64,000 nucleotides of DNA from an uncultured Alphaproteobacteria bacterium (GTDB taxonomy: Bacteria; Pseudomonadota; Alphaproteobacteria; HIMB59; GCA-002718135): positions 1-64,000 of the forward strand of contig CACMGM010000002.1 of NCBI GenBank assembly GCA_902613275.1, given 5' to 3'. Below are positions 55,767 to 64,000 of the stretch, in pieces. Below the pieces are notes generated by a model. That model saw only the letters and a list, made by a program, of their open reading frames with translations. It was not told the origin of the DNA and did no database searches. Position 1 is the first letter of the stretch; each line of letters begins with the position of its first letter. The translations under genes and the position numbers were made by a program.

Positions 55767-57984
55767 GTCTTTTACCTGCATTATTTGCTTCACTTATTAT
55801 TCCATCATTTTCCATTTTTTCTACTATTCTTGCGGCTCTATTATAACCAATCTGAAGATACCTTTGTATATAGCTCGTTGATACCTTTTGTTGTTTAATA
55901 ACTATATCAACAGCCTTACTATAAAGATCATCATTATTATTAGATATTAAATCATCATTGGTTGAAAGATTTATTTCTTCTTCTGATAAAGAAATTTCTT
56001 TTTTGTAATCAAATGTTGATTGTTGTTTTATAAAACTAACAACTTTTTCGACCTCACTTTCTGATACATAGCCTCCATGAAGCCTTTTAATAATTCCACC
56101 ATTCTCCAAAAACAACATGTCACCACTTCCCAACAATTGTTCAGCGCCCATTTCATTTAGTATTGTCCTACTATCGAACTTGCTAGAGACTTTATAACTA
56201 ATACGACTAGGAAAGTTTGCTTTTATTGTTCCTGTAATTACGTCTACACTAGGTCTCTGAGTAGCTGTAATTAGGTGAATGCCAGAGGCCCTGGCCATTT
56301 GTGCCAATCTTTGAACTAATGATTCAACCTCTTTGCCAGCAACCATCATTAGATCTGCCATTTCATCTATTACAACAACTATGAAAGGCATTTTTTCAAG
56401 AAGAATTTCTTGTTTTTCTATGATGGGCATTCTTGTTTCATCATCAATACCAGTTTGAACTTCTCTATATAGTTTTCTTCCTGATGAAATAGTTCTCAAA
56501 ACCTTTTCGTTGTAAGAATCAATATTTTTAACATTTAGGGAGCTCATCAACTTATATCTATTTTCCATCTCCCTAACTACCCACTTAAGAGCAAACACAG
56601 CCTTTTTTGGATCTGTAACTACAGGTGTTAATAAATGAGGTATATCTTCATAAATACTTAGTTCCAACATTTTAGGATCAATTAAGATCAATTTGCACTC
56701 ATTAGGTTTAAACTTGTAAAGTATACTTAAAATCATTGTATTAATACCTACAGATTTTCCTGAACCGGTTGTTCCAGCAATTAAAAGATGAGGCATTCTT
56801 ACTAAGTTTGCAAAAACACTTTTACCAGATATGTCTTTACCAAGAGCTAATTTAAGAGAGTCTTCTTCAATTTCAAATTGTTGTTCTTCAATTAAATCAC
56901 CAAACAAAACACTATCTCTTTTTGTATTTGGAATTTCAATTCCTAAACTGGTCTTTCCTGGTTGAGTTGAAATTCTTGCTGAAATAGATGACATTGCTCT
57001 GGCAATGTCATCTGATAAACCTATTACTTTACTTGATTTTATACCAGCACTTGGAACAAACTCAAACAATGTAACAATTGGACCACTGCTATAGCCAATA
57101 ATCTTTCCCTCAACGCCATATTCTGAAAGTGTTTTTTCTAATTTTATAGCGGCATCTCTATTTATTTTATCAATCTCTCGAGTTTTATTATCTTTAAGAT
57201 TTGATTTTGATAGCAAATCTTTTGTAGGAAGACTAAAGCTAAAATTATCTAACTCAAGTTGCTTATTCCCTTTAGGCTTTATAATATTTTTTTTATTTAA
57301 ATTTACATAATTTCTATTCTTAATCGTTGGCTCACTCCTTGAGACTTTCTTTGGATTACTTTTTTTAAATTTTACATATTTTACTAAATTAAATATAATG
57401 AATAAAATTTTGAAATATTTTAATATCTTGAAGAAAGATATAATTTTATTTATCCAAGAATAATTTATTTTAAAGGAAAATATTACTAAAAATATTCCAA
57501 ATATTAAAAGTAAAAAATTTACAAAAAAATATATAAATATATTTTCTATTAAACTTAATTTAATGTTTGAGGATAAGTCTAGTATAAATTGAGATATTAA
57601 ACCTCTCTCAAAGTAAATTCCATTGATCGATCTTAAGGAAACATTAATAACTATTATTCCTAATAAGTTTGATAAAAACCTAAAAATAATTAGTCGGCTC
57701 ACTATACCTAAAGAAGATTTTACACCCTCTATTATAATTAAAAAGGCCAATACGTAGCTTAATGTACCAATAAATATTAATGAGTAACTTGATAAATATG
57801 CACCAAAAAAACCTATAATATTTTTGATTTCATTATCATCTATGTTGTTATTTAATTGATTAAATCCCGGATCACTTTGAGAGTATGAATATAGGCTAAC
57901 AAGATATATTAAACCAAAACCAAATAAAACAACTCCAATAAAAAATTTAATGATAAAATTTCGAAAAGAACCATACTTGAACAT
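55750..57984 (-). CDS. ftsK: DNA translocase FtsK
   Basis: Septum-bound DNA pump that clears the terminus at division. The 744 aa protein has four or more N-terminal membrane helices, a short Lys-rich linker, the motor domain (Walker A GTTGSGKSVGINTM at about residue 400, Walker B VVVIDEMADLMM, then TQRPSVDVITGTIKANFP), and a C-terminal gamma winged helix (STSYIQRYLQIGYNRAARIVEKMENDGIIS) that reads KOPS. It is shorter than typical FtsK because the linker is reduced. Its stop overlaps lolA. Confidence 0.97.
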   Translation of the reverse strand: MFKYGSFRNFIIKFFIGVVLFGFGLIYLVSLYSYSQSDPGFNQLNNNIDDNEIKNIIGFFGAYLSSYSLIFIGTLSYVLAFLIIIEGVKSSLGIVSRLIIFRFLSNLLGIIVINVSLRSINGIYFERGLISQFILDLSSNIKLSLIENIFIYFFVNFLLLIFGIFLVIFSFKINYSWINKIISFFKILKYFKILFIIFNLVKYVKFKKSNPKKVSRSEPTIKNRNYVNLNKKNIIKPKGNKQLELDNFSFSLPTKDLLSKSNLKDNKTREIDKINRDAAIKLEKTLSEYGVEGKIIGYSSGPIVTLFEFVPSAGIKSSKVIGLSDDIARAMSSISARISTQPGKTSLGIEIPNTKRDSVLFGDLIEEQQFEIEEDSLKLALGKDISGKSVFANLVRMPHLLIAGTTGSGKSVGINTMILSILYKFKPNECKLILIDPKMLELSIYEDIPHLLTPVVTDPKKAVFALKWVVREMENRYKLMSSLNVKNIDSYNEKVLRTISSGRKLYREVQTGIDDETRMPIIEKQEILLEKMPFIVVVIDEMADLMMVAGKEVESLVQRLAQMARASGIHLITATQRPSVDVITGTIKANFPSRISYKVSSKFDSRTILNEMGAEQLLGSGDMLFLENGGIIKRLHGGYVSESEVEKVVSFIKQQSTFDYKKEISLSEEEINLSTNDDLISNNNDDLYSKAVDIVIKQQKVSTSYIQRYLQIGYNRAARIVEKMENDGIISEANNAGKRHVLKK

Positions 57985-58031
57985 ATAGTTAGATTGTAAT
58001 ACATTTAGATTATGTTAATTCGAAGAAAATT

Positions 58032-59213
58032 ATGAAAGAAATTAATTCAAATGTAAATGTCGTAGGAGGCGGGCTGATAGGGGCTGTTACAGCTTATTCA
58101 CTTTCTAAACTTGGTAATAAAGTAGTAGTTTTAGAGAAAAATGCTAAATTTAATCACAAAAACATTTTAGATAAAAGGACAACAGCGATTTCAGAAGGTA
58201 CAAAAAAATTTCTTGAAGAAATAAATATTTGGAATGAAATTGGTGTTTATGCGGAACCAATAAAAAATATTCAAATAATAGACAGAAATCAATCAAACAA
58301 AATTTATTTTGACAATCAAAGAAGAAATTCCAATCTCGGATATATAGTTAAAAATGAGTTTATACTTGATTGCTTGTATAAAAAATTACAAAAACAAAAA
58401 AATGTAGAAATTTTTAACAATGTTTCCGTTAAAGATATTTTTTATCAAGGCAACAAGATTGTAGCTAAGCAAGATAATTTATATTTTAATACAAATATTT
58501 TATTTGCGTGCGATGGGAAAAATAGTTCAGTAAGAAAAATTTTTAAAACTCCAATTTTTAGAAAAGATTATAAAAAAAAAGCAATTGTAATAAATTTTTA
58601 TCACTCAAAGAATCACAATAACACCGCTTACGAGTTCTTCTTTAAAAATGGACCCCTTGCAATCTTACCTATGCAAAAAAATAAAAATCAGTTTCAAAGT
58701 TCCATAGTTTGGACAAACACTAATAAATTTATACACGAATTACTTTCTTTAGATGACAATAGTATTATTTCTATTCTAAATGAAAAGACACAAGGAAGTG
58801 TAGGCAAGATAAAAAAAATAATTACCAAACAATTTTTTCCTTTAAAAGCTCATTTAAACTCTAAATTTTTTGAGAATAGAATTATTTATTTAGGTGACTC
58901 AGCCCATTCATTTCATCCAATTGCAGGGCAAGGATGGAATCTAGGTATGCAAGATGTAGAAAGTGTATATAATCTTGTTAAAAAATATAACTCCCTAGGT
59001 TTGGAATTAGGAGATGAAATATTTTGTAAAGAATTTCAGAAAAATAATTTTTTCAGAGCTTACAGGCTGTATCAAATTACTGATAAAGTTGATAGTGTCT
59101 TTAAATTTGACAATACAATTTTTAATTATGCAAGATTTTCAGCTATCAATTTAATAGAGAAAAGTAAAAAATTAAAAAATCAGATAAGTGATTTTGCTAT
59201 GGGTGTTAATTAA
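58032..59213 (+). CDS. UbiH/UbiF-type FAD-dependent monooxygenase
   Basis: A 393 aa flavin hydroxylase for ubiquinone ring hydroxylation. The FAD motifs are VNVVGGGLIGAVTAYSLSKLG, the NADPH/FAD-linked ACDGKNSSVRK, and YLGDSAHSFHPIAGQGWNLGMQDVES. Which ring position (C5, C1 or C6) it serves cannot be decided from sequence alone; alphaproteobacteria use UbiH/UbiF/UbiL-type enzymes with relaxed position choice. It is the only member of this family in the window. The 3' end overlaps the LON gene by 8 nt on the other strand. Confidence 0.9.
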   Translation: MKEINSNVNVVGGGLIGAVTAYSLSKLGNKVVVLEKNAKFNHKNILDKRTTAISEGTKKFLEEINIWNEIGVYAEPIKNIQIIDRNQSNKIYFDNQRRNSNLGYIVKNEFILDCLYKKLQKQKNVEIFNNVSVKDIFYQGNKIVAKQDNLYFNTNILFACDGKNSSVRKIFKTPIFRKDYKKKAIVINFYHSKNHNNTAYEFFFKNGPLAILPMQKNKNQFQSSIVWTNTNKFIHELLSLDDNSIISILNEKTQGSVGKIKKIITKQFFPLKAHLNSKFFENRIIYLGDSAHSFHPIAGQGWNLGMQDVESVYNLVKKYNSLGLELGDEIFCKEFQKNNFFRAYRLYQITDKVDSVFKFDNTIFNYARFSAINLIEKSKKLKNQISDFAMGVN

Positions 59214-59799
59214 TAGTTTTATTATTATTATTTTCAACGATTTCAAGCTCTAAAATTGAATGAAGTTTTTTATAAAAATCACTTAGATTTTTTGTTTCCA
59301 AAAGAACTTGTTTTTCAATGTCACTAAAAGGAGATATCATTGCTATAAACTTTATAATTTGATTAAAATCTATATTTTGAATTTCTTCTAAGTTTAAGTT
59401 AATTTTTTTAACTTTAATATAATGGTTATACTTATCTAAAAGATTATTTTTTTGTTTTTCATTTATAGTGTTTTTATCTTCCTCAAAATCCAACATTTCA
59501 GCTTCAATCAATCTAAACTTATATTCTTTTTCTAACTCTTTCTTAACTTTAAAACAATTAGTTCCCTGTAAACTAATTAAATATCTTCCGTCTATAGTTT
59601 CACTAAAACTATGAATTTTTCCAATACAACCAATATTATAGAGTTTATTTTTATCATCAGATTGTATCATACCTATGCACCTTTCTTTTGAAAGAGCGTA
59701 GTCGACCATTTCAATATATCTTTTTTCAAATATATTCAGAGGCAAACTTGTTCCCGGAAAAAGGACGGCACCGTTTAAAGGAAAAATAGGGATTTCCAT
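59206..59799 (-). CDS. LON N-terminal substrate-binding domain protein
   Basis: A 197 aa free-standing Lon N-domain (PUA-like) without ATPase or protease. The N-terminus MEIPIFPLNGAVLFPGTSLPLNIFEKRYIEMVDYAL is diagnostic, then IGCIGKIHSFSETIDGRYLISLQGTNCFKV. A helical C-terminal bundle follows. In alphaproteobacteria it usually sits between the thioredoxin and Trm112 genes; here Trm112 is absent and it converges on the ubiH-type gene. One base separates it from the thioredoxin gene. Its role is unproven. Confidence 0.9.
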   Translation of the reverse strand: MEIPIFPLNGAVLFPGTSLPLNIFEKRYIEMVDYALSKERCIGMIQSDDKNKLYNIGCIGKIHSFSETIDGRYLISLQGTNCFKVKKELEKEYKFRLIEAEMLDFEEDKNTINEKQKNNLLDKYNHYIKVKKINLNLEEIQNIDFNQIIKFIAMISPFSDIEKQVLLETKNLSDFYKKLHSILELEIVENNNNKTIN

Positions 59800-59800
59800 G

Positions 59801-60667
59801 TTATGAAAACATTAATTGTGATAGTTTTCTCCTATACTGAATAGTAATTTGATCAGTATTTCCAAGTACAGCAAAAAATTCTACCATTTTATTTTTTATA
59901 ATATCTCTGTTTTTTAGATAATTTTTTAGAAGCAAATCCATTCCATTTTCATATTCTTTCATTGAAAAAAATTTATCTGAAATTTCTAAAATTAAATCGA
60001 TATTATCCGGCTCATTCTCAAGTTTATTAAGTAACTCATTAATATTTGGTCCGGATGAATTATTTTTCACAATTTCCATTTTTTTTACAACCTGTTTAAC
60101 CTCATCCTTTTCTTGCACATCTTTTTCTAATGAACTGATGAAAGCCTCAACATCTTCAAATTGTTTAAGTTCGATCAAACACTCTAAATAAAAACAAATA
60201 CCTTTAATTTCGTTTGAGTTTTTAGAAATAAATTCTAGAAGAGTGTCTTTAGTCTCCTCAAACTTATTTTCAGCCATTGCGCCTTTTATTTCATTATAAA
60301 ATTCAGTGAAATCTTCATTAATTTTAGATCCTAAACATTTTTCAATAAATTCGATAATTTGACCTTCAGGAATAACACCCTGAAATGCATTAACAATTTG
60401 TTTATTTTTGAAGGCATATACAGTGGGGATTGATTGAATTCTTAATTGCGCAGCAATTTGTTGATTCTCATCAATATTAATTTTTACCAAAGTGATTTTA
60501 TCTGCTGATTTTGATATTATTTTTTCTAAAATTGGTGTTAATTGTTTACAAGGACCACACCAAGGAGCCCAAAAATCAACGACAATTAATTTATTCTCAC
60601 TTGCTTCAATAACCTTATCATTAAATTCTGTTTCAGTAATATCGATTATGTTTGTATTTTCACTCAT
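59801..60667 (-). CDS. Thioredoxin-TPR co-chaperone (CnoX/YbbN-like)
   Basis: A 288 aa protein with an N-terminal thioredoxin domain (FWAPWCGPCKQLTPIL, redox pair C37/C40) and a helical TPR-like C-terminal half (from about 125). The E. coli relative CnoX protects oxidised proteins and passes them to GroEL; it lacks the CGPC pair, so this protein should be redox-active like the Caulobacter type. There is no signal peptide. Overlaps the ProX gene by 4 nt and is followed by the LON gene one base later, so the three are one operon. Confidence 0.92.
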   Translation of the reverse strand: MSENTNIIDITETEFNDKVIEASENKLIVVDFWAPWCGPCKQLTPILEKIISKSADKITLVKINIDENQQIAAQLRIQSIPTVYAFKNKQIVNAFQGVIPEGQIIEFIEKCLGSKINEDFTEFYNEIKGAMAENKFEETKDTLLEFISKNSNEIKGICFYLECLIELKQFEDVEAFISSLEKDVQEKDEVKQVVKKMEIVKNNSSGPNINELLNKLENEPDNIDLILEISDKFFSMKEYENGMDLLLKNYLKNRDIIKNKMVEFFAVLGNTDQITIQYRRKLSQLMFS

Positions 60668-61176
60668 ATAGATTTGACTATACTATAACTTCTCAAAGAA
60701 AAAATATGAATTTTTTTATTATTTTCAAGGAGGAAGTTAATAAATTCTGAAGTTTTAATACTTATAGTTGTTGTATTAATTAGGGGGTGGAAGTTAATTA
60801 TTTCACTATTAAAAAGTTTTTCATCTAAGAAAAATTTAACAACATTATCTTTGTCGTTAAGAAGGGCAAATGGCGAAACTGATCCAGGTTTTATACCCAA
60901 AAATTGTTCTAAATATTCAGCATTTGCAAATGATAAATTCTTAGCATCGATAGATTTAGAAAATAACTTTAAATCAACCATGGCATTTTCATCACAACTT
61001 AAAAGGAAAAAATTATTTTTTTTATTTTTTAAAAATAAATTTTTTGTATGTGCCCCTTTAATCTCACCTCTTAGATTTTCAGAATCTTCAACTGTAAATA
61101 AAGGATCATGATCATGAATTTGAAAATCTTTATTTTTTACACTAAGTAATTTAAATAAATCTGTCTTTGTGAGCAT
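60664..61176 (-). CDS. Prolyl-tRNA deacylase (ProX/PrdX, YbaK fold)
   Basis: A 170 aa trans-editing enzyme that hydrolyses alanine from tRNA-Pro, needed when ProRS lacks its insertion domain. The core is GAHTKNLFLKNKKNNFFLLS, the sequence FLGIKPGSVSPFALLND, and FHPLINTTTISIKTSEF, all typical of ProX/PrdX. It is the first gene of the ProX-thioredoxin-LON group, divergent from crtI with 57 bp between. GTATTTAAATAC (61206-61217) is a 12-bp palindrome in that gap. Confidence 0.9.
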   Translation of the reverse strand: MLTKTDLFKLLSVKNKDFQIHDHDPLFTVEDSENLRGEIKGAHTKNLFLKNKKNNFFLLSCDENAMVDLKLFSKSIDAKNLSFANAEYLEQFLGIKPGSVSPFALLNDKDNVVKFFLDEKLFNSEIINFHPLINTTTISIKTSEFINFLLENNKKIHIFSLRSYSIVKSI

Positions 61177-61233
61177 AATTAATATTATATTTATTAAGAA
61201 ATAAGGTATTTAAATACAATTACAAATTAAACA

Positions 61234-62709
61234 ATGGGAAAAAAAGCAGTAGTTATAGGAAGTGGTTTTGGGGGTATTGCGATTAGCTTAAGACTAAAAA
61301 AATTAGGCTATGATACAACTATTATTGAAAAACTAGACGAGCTTGGAGGAAGAGCAAGAGTTTTTGAAGTGAATGGTTTTAAACATGACGCTGGACCAAC
61401 GGTTATAACAGCACCATTTCTTTTTGATGAATTGTTTAGTTTATTTGGAAAAAAAAGAGAAGATTATTTGAATTTTGTTCCTCTTGAGCCTTGGTATAGA
61501 TACTATTTTCATGATGGTAAAACTTTTGATTATTGTTCTACTATCGAAAAGACAAATAACGAAATAAGCAAATACGACAAAAGAGATATCAAAGGATATT
61601 CTAAGCTCTTAAATCAATCAAAAAAAATTTTTGATGTTGGGTTTACTCAATTAGCTGACAAACCATTTATTTCTTTTTTTAAAATGTTAGGTGTTATTCC
61701 TAATTTAATTATTTTAAAAAGTTATTTCACAGTATCTCAACTAGTAAATAGTTATCTAAAAAACCCCTATCTTAGAAAAGCATTTTCAATACACCCTCTT
61801 TTAGTTGGTGGTGATCCACACACAACAACTTCGATTTATGCTTTAATTCATTATTTAGAAAGAAAGTGGGGTGTATTTTTTTGTATGGGTGGTACTGGTA
61901 AAATTGTATCTGAGTTAAAAAAATTAATGATTGATTGTGGAATTAATATTAAAACAAAAACAGAAGCAACGGAGTTTATAGTTGAAAATAATAAGATCAC
62001 AAAAATACTAACAAACAATGAAGAAATTAAGGATCTAGACCTTGTTGTGTGTAATGCTGATCCACCGATGGTTTATTCCAAGCTTTTGAAAAAACAAAAT
62101 TTACGAAGACCAGTATTAAAAGAAAAAAACTTATTATATTCAATGGGTCTTTATGTACTTTTTTTTGGAACAAAAAAACAATATCATAAAGTTGCTCACC
62201 ATACTATTTGGATGACAGAAAGATTTAAGTCTTTACTTCATGATATATTTAAAAATAAAATTTTATCTGAAGATTTTTCTTTATATATTCACAGACCTAC
62301 AGCTACTGATAAATCATTCGCTCCTGAAGGCTGTGATAGTTTTTATGTTCTATGCCCGGTACCTAATCTACAGGGTAATATTGATTGGGATATTGAATCA
62401 GAAAATCTTAAAAATAATATAGTTAAAGAACTGTCCAAAACAATTATGCCAGATTTAGAAAACAATATTACTGATGTTTTTTGGATGAACCCTAAGGATT
62501 TTAGAAATGATTACAATTCTATGCACGGTGCAGGTTTTTCTATAGCCCCAATTTTTACACAGTCAGCTTGGTTTAGATATCACAACAAAGATAAAAAAAT
62601 TAAAAACTTATATTTTTCAGCCGCAGGTTCTCATCCAGGTGCAGGAATACCAGGAGTTCTTTCTTCAGCTAAAGTCGTTGAAAATATAATTAAATCTGAA
62701 TTAAATTAA
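61234..62709 (+). CDS. crtI: Phytoene desaturase
   Basis: FAD-dependent phytoene desaturase, which makes lycopene in four steps. 491 aa. The dinucleotide motif is VIGSGFGGIAISLRLKKLG near the N-terminus, GGRARVFEVNGFKHDAGPTVIT follows, and the C-terminal GSHPGAGIPGVLSSAKVVENI is the bacterial CrtI signature. It stands 2 nt before crtB, so crtI-crtB-crtY are one transcript. Divergent from proX. Confidence 0.95.
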   Translation: MGKKAVVIGSGFGGIAISLRLKKLGYDTTIIEKLDELGGRARVFEVNGFKHDAGPTVITAPFLFDELFSLFGKKREDYLNFVPLEPWYRYYFHDGKTFDYCSTIEKTNNEISKYDKRDIKGYSKLLNQSKKIFDVGFTQLADKPFISFFKMLGVIPNLIILKSYFTVSQLVNSYLKNPYLRKAFSIHPLLVGGDPHTTTSIYALIHYLERKWGVFFCMGGTGKIVSELKKLMIDCGINIKTKTEATEFIVENNKITKILTNNEEIKDLDLVVCNADPPMVYSKLLKKQNLRRPVLKEKNLLYSMGLYVLFFGTKKQYHKVAHHTIWMTERFKSLLHDIFKNKILSEDFSLYIHRPTATDKSFAPEGCDSFYVLCPVPNLQGNIDWDIESENLKNNIVKELSKTIMPDLENNITDVFWMNPKDFRNDYNSMHGAGFSIAPIFTQSAWFRYHNKDKKIKNLYFSAAGSHPGAGIPGVLSSAKVVENIIKSELN

Positions 62710-62711
62710 CA

Positions 62712-63593
62712 ATGATTGATTTAGAGCTTAATTCCTCGAAAGATCTTAAAAGAGAAGGCAAAAGTTTTTATTGGGCAAGTTTTTTTTTACCAAAAAGTTC
62801 AAAAAAAAAAGCAGGTATCCTTTATGCAATTTGTAGATATTTTGATGACATTGCTGACAAATATAGTGGGGATCAAACTAACTTTCTTAAAGATACAATT
62901 GAAGAAATAAAAAAAAATAAAAATAACAAAGTAAATATTTTTTTGCAAAAGAATAAAATTAATAACTCAATTTTCATTGATTTAATAGAAGGGTTAATTT
63001 TTGATCAGCAAAAAATTAGAATTCAAAATAAACAAGAGCTTATAAAATATTCTTATCATGTTGCTGGCACTGTTGGTTTAATGATGTCTAAAATTATAGG
63101 AGTAAAAAACGAAGAGGCAGCAAAATCTGCAATTGATTTAGGCATTGGTATGCAACTTACTAACATAGCACGTGATGTTTACGAAGATTCAAAAATGAAA
63201 AGAATATATTTACCAGCAAATTGGATACCCAATATATCTTTAAAAAATTTAAATAATATTAATGAATTTAATTCAGAAAATGATGAAAAAATATCAAATG
63301 CAATTCATAAGGTAATAAATCTATCAGAAAAGTTTTATATAAACGGTTTTGCTGGTTTGAAATATATTCCTTTCTCTACAAGATTAGGCATATTTATTGC
63401 AGCCAACGTTTATAGGGGTATTGGCATTAAGATAAAATTTAATGAAAAAAAATATTTAAGGCAAAGGATTTATTTAAACTCTTTTGAAAAATTTATTATT
63501 ACAATTAAATCACTTTTACTTTTTATTTTTATTCCTTTGATGAATTACAAGTACCAAAAAATAAGAGAAAGTCTTCCAAATGAAAATTTATAA
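62712..63593 (+). CDS. crtB: Phytoene synthase
   Basis: Condenses two geranylgeranyl diphosphates into phytoene. 293 aa. Two acidic metal-binding motifs: YFDDIADKYSGD and LTNIARDVYEDSKMKRIYLP, and the N-terminal FYWASFFLPKSSKKKAGILYAICR. It lies between crtI and crtY with 2 nt and a 14-nt overlap. No GGPP synthase (crtE) is in the window, so the precursor enzyme is encoded elsewhere. Confidence 0.95.
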   Translation: MIDLELNSSKDLKREGKSFYWASFFLPKSSKKKAGILYAICRYFDDIADKYSGDQTNFLKDTIEEIKKNKNNKVNIFLQKNKINNSIFIDLIEGLIFDQQKIRIQNKQELIKYSYHVAGTVGLMMSKIIGVKNEEAAKSAIDLGIGMQLTNIARDVYEDSKMKRIYLPANWIPNISLKNLNNINEFNSENDEKISNAIHKVINLSEKFYINGFAGLKYIPFSTRLGIFIAANVYRGIGIKIKFNEKKYLRQRIYLNSFEKFIITIKSLLLFIFIPLMNYKYQKIRESLPNENL

Positions 63594-64000
63594 AGCTGCT
63601 ATAATTGGTTTAGGTCCAAGTGGCTTAGCAGTAAATAAAATTCTTTACGGAAATAGTTCTGACCAGGTTATTGCATTTGAACATGAAGATATAAATGAAA
63701 GAGACAATTATTTTGGCTTTTGGTTAACGGACTGGATGAAACCATTTGAAAATATTATTGAAAAAAAATGGTACCAGTGGACCATTGGAAATAAAAATAT
63801 TAACATAATACATACCAGTAGTGACAAACCTTATTGTGTAATTAGTTTTAAAAAATGGAAAAACTTCTGTTTAGAAACAAAAAATAGACTTGAAATTAAA
63901 AATAAAAAAGTTGCACAATATCTTCCTATAAAAAATTATTTTAAAGTAATTACAGATGACAACACTGAATATTATGCCGAAAAAATATATGACTCGAGAT
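63580..64000 (+). CDS. crtY: Lycopene cyclase, 3' part outside window
   Basis: The first 140 codons of an FAD-binding lycopene cyclase that closes the ends of lycopene to make beta-carotene. N-terminus MKIYKAAIIGLGPSGLAVNKIL carries the nucleotide motif. YFGFWLTDWMKPFENIIEKKWYQWTI and KPYCVISFKKWKNF fit the CrtY family. The frame runs open to base 64000. It begins 14 nt before the crtB stop. In marine bacteria crtY is often followed by blh and proteorhodopsin, not visible here. Other FAD-dependent cyclase types cannot be excluded. Confidence 0.72.
   Translation, partial: MKIYKAAIIGLGPSGLAVNKILYGNSSDQVIAFEHEDINERDNYFGFWLTDWMKPFENIIEKKWYQWTIGNKNINIIHTSSDKPYCVISFKKWKNFCLETKNRLEIKNKKVAQYLPIKNYFKVITDDNTEYYAEKIYDSR

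Noticed and set aside
61206..61217. 12-bp palindrome GTATTTAAATAC before crtI as an operator
   Set aside because: A palindrome of this length and composition is expected many times in 64 kb at this GC content; kept only as a note in the proX entry.

Overview
The window is chromosomal DNA from a streamlined, very AT-rich (about 30% GC by eye) Gram-negative bacterium, most likely a free-living marine alphaproteobacterium of the SAR11-like, HIMB59 or AEGEAN-169 kind. The signs are neighbouring genes that overlap by a few bases or nearly touch, no mobile elements, the alphaproteobacterial order rho-mnmE-mnmG-rsmG-parA-parB facing maf-aroE-coaE-dnaQ-Tim44, a HemB without zinc cysteines, DUF2244 and DUF3576 proteins, and a crtI-crtB-crtY carotenoid cluster. 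Complete katG and pyruvate carboxylase genes argue against a textbook Pelagibacter, but the exact lineage cannot be fixed from this sequence.

Layout. 0-6 kb: the 3' part of thrS, then hemB, hisI, ribA and a cupin, followed by katG and a terminator. 6-12 kb (minus strand): two small stress-type proteins, a four-gene BMP-family nucleoside ABC transporter, and uracil phosphoribosyltransferase. 12-17.7 kb: a lipoprotein, pyruvate carboxylase, a DUF2244 membrane protein and a serine hydrolase. 17.7-24.8 kb: dapB, dnaJ, dnaK, grpE and hrcA (minus), facing rph and rdgB. 24.8-27.5 kb: a compact rsmI/lpoA/dolP-like envelope locus. 27.5-31.4 kb: a his operon (hisB-hisH-GNAT-hisA-hisF-hisE) ending in a HIT hydrolase. 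31.5-36.8 kb: hslVU, then a membrane lipid group (tandem PAP2 phosphatase, GT39 glycosyltransferase, DUF3108).

36.7-48.1 kb looks like the replication-origin neighbourhood. Minus-strand genes (smr, a T4-type lysozyme, Tim44-like, dnaQ, coaE, aroE, maf) and plus-strand genes (rho, mnmE, mnmG, rsmG, parA, parB) diverge from a 421-bp AT-rich gap at 40979-41399. Two parS sites with a perfect 12-bp core lie at 43824 and 44015, just upstream of parAB. 48-61 kb: holA, lptE, leuS, DUF3576 lipoprotein, a porin, yggS, a pseudo-receiver regulator, lolA, ftsK, ubiH, a LON-domain protein, a thioredoxin-TPR protein and a ProX editing protein. 61-64 kb: crtI, crtB and the start of crtY, probably feeding beta-carotene or retinal synthesis.

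The signals most worth a second look are the inferred oriC and its parS pair, a T4-type lysozyme in the place where related genomes carry mltA, a double-PAP2 fusion with a substituted second active site, a GC-rich hairpin that pairs over the start codon of the nucleoside ABC ATPase, and sigma-32-type promoters before dnaK and hslV. No tRNA, rRNA, CRISPR array, insertion sequence or prophage was seen.
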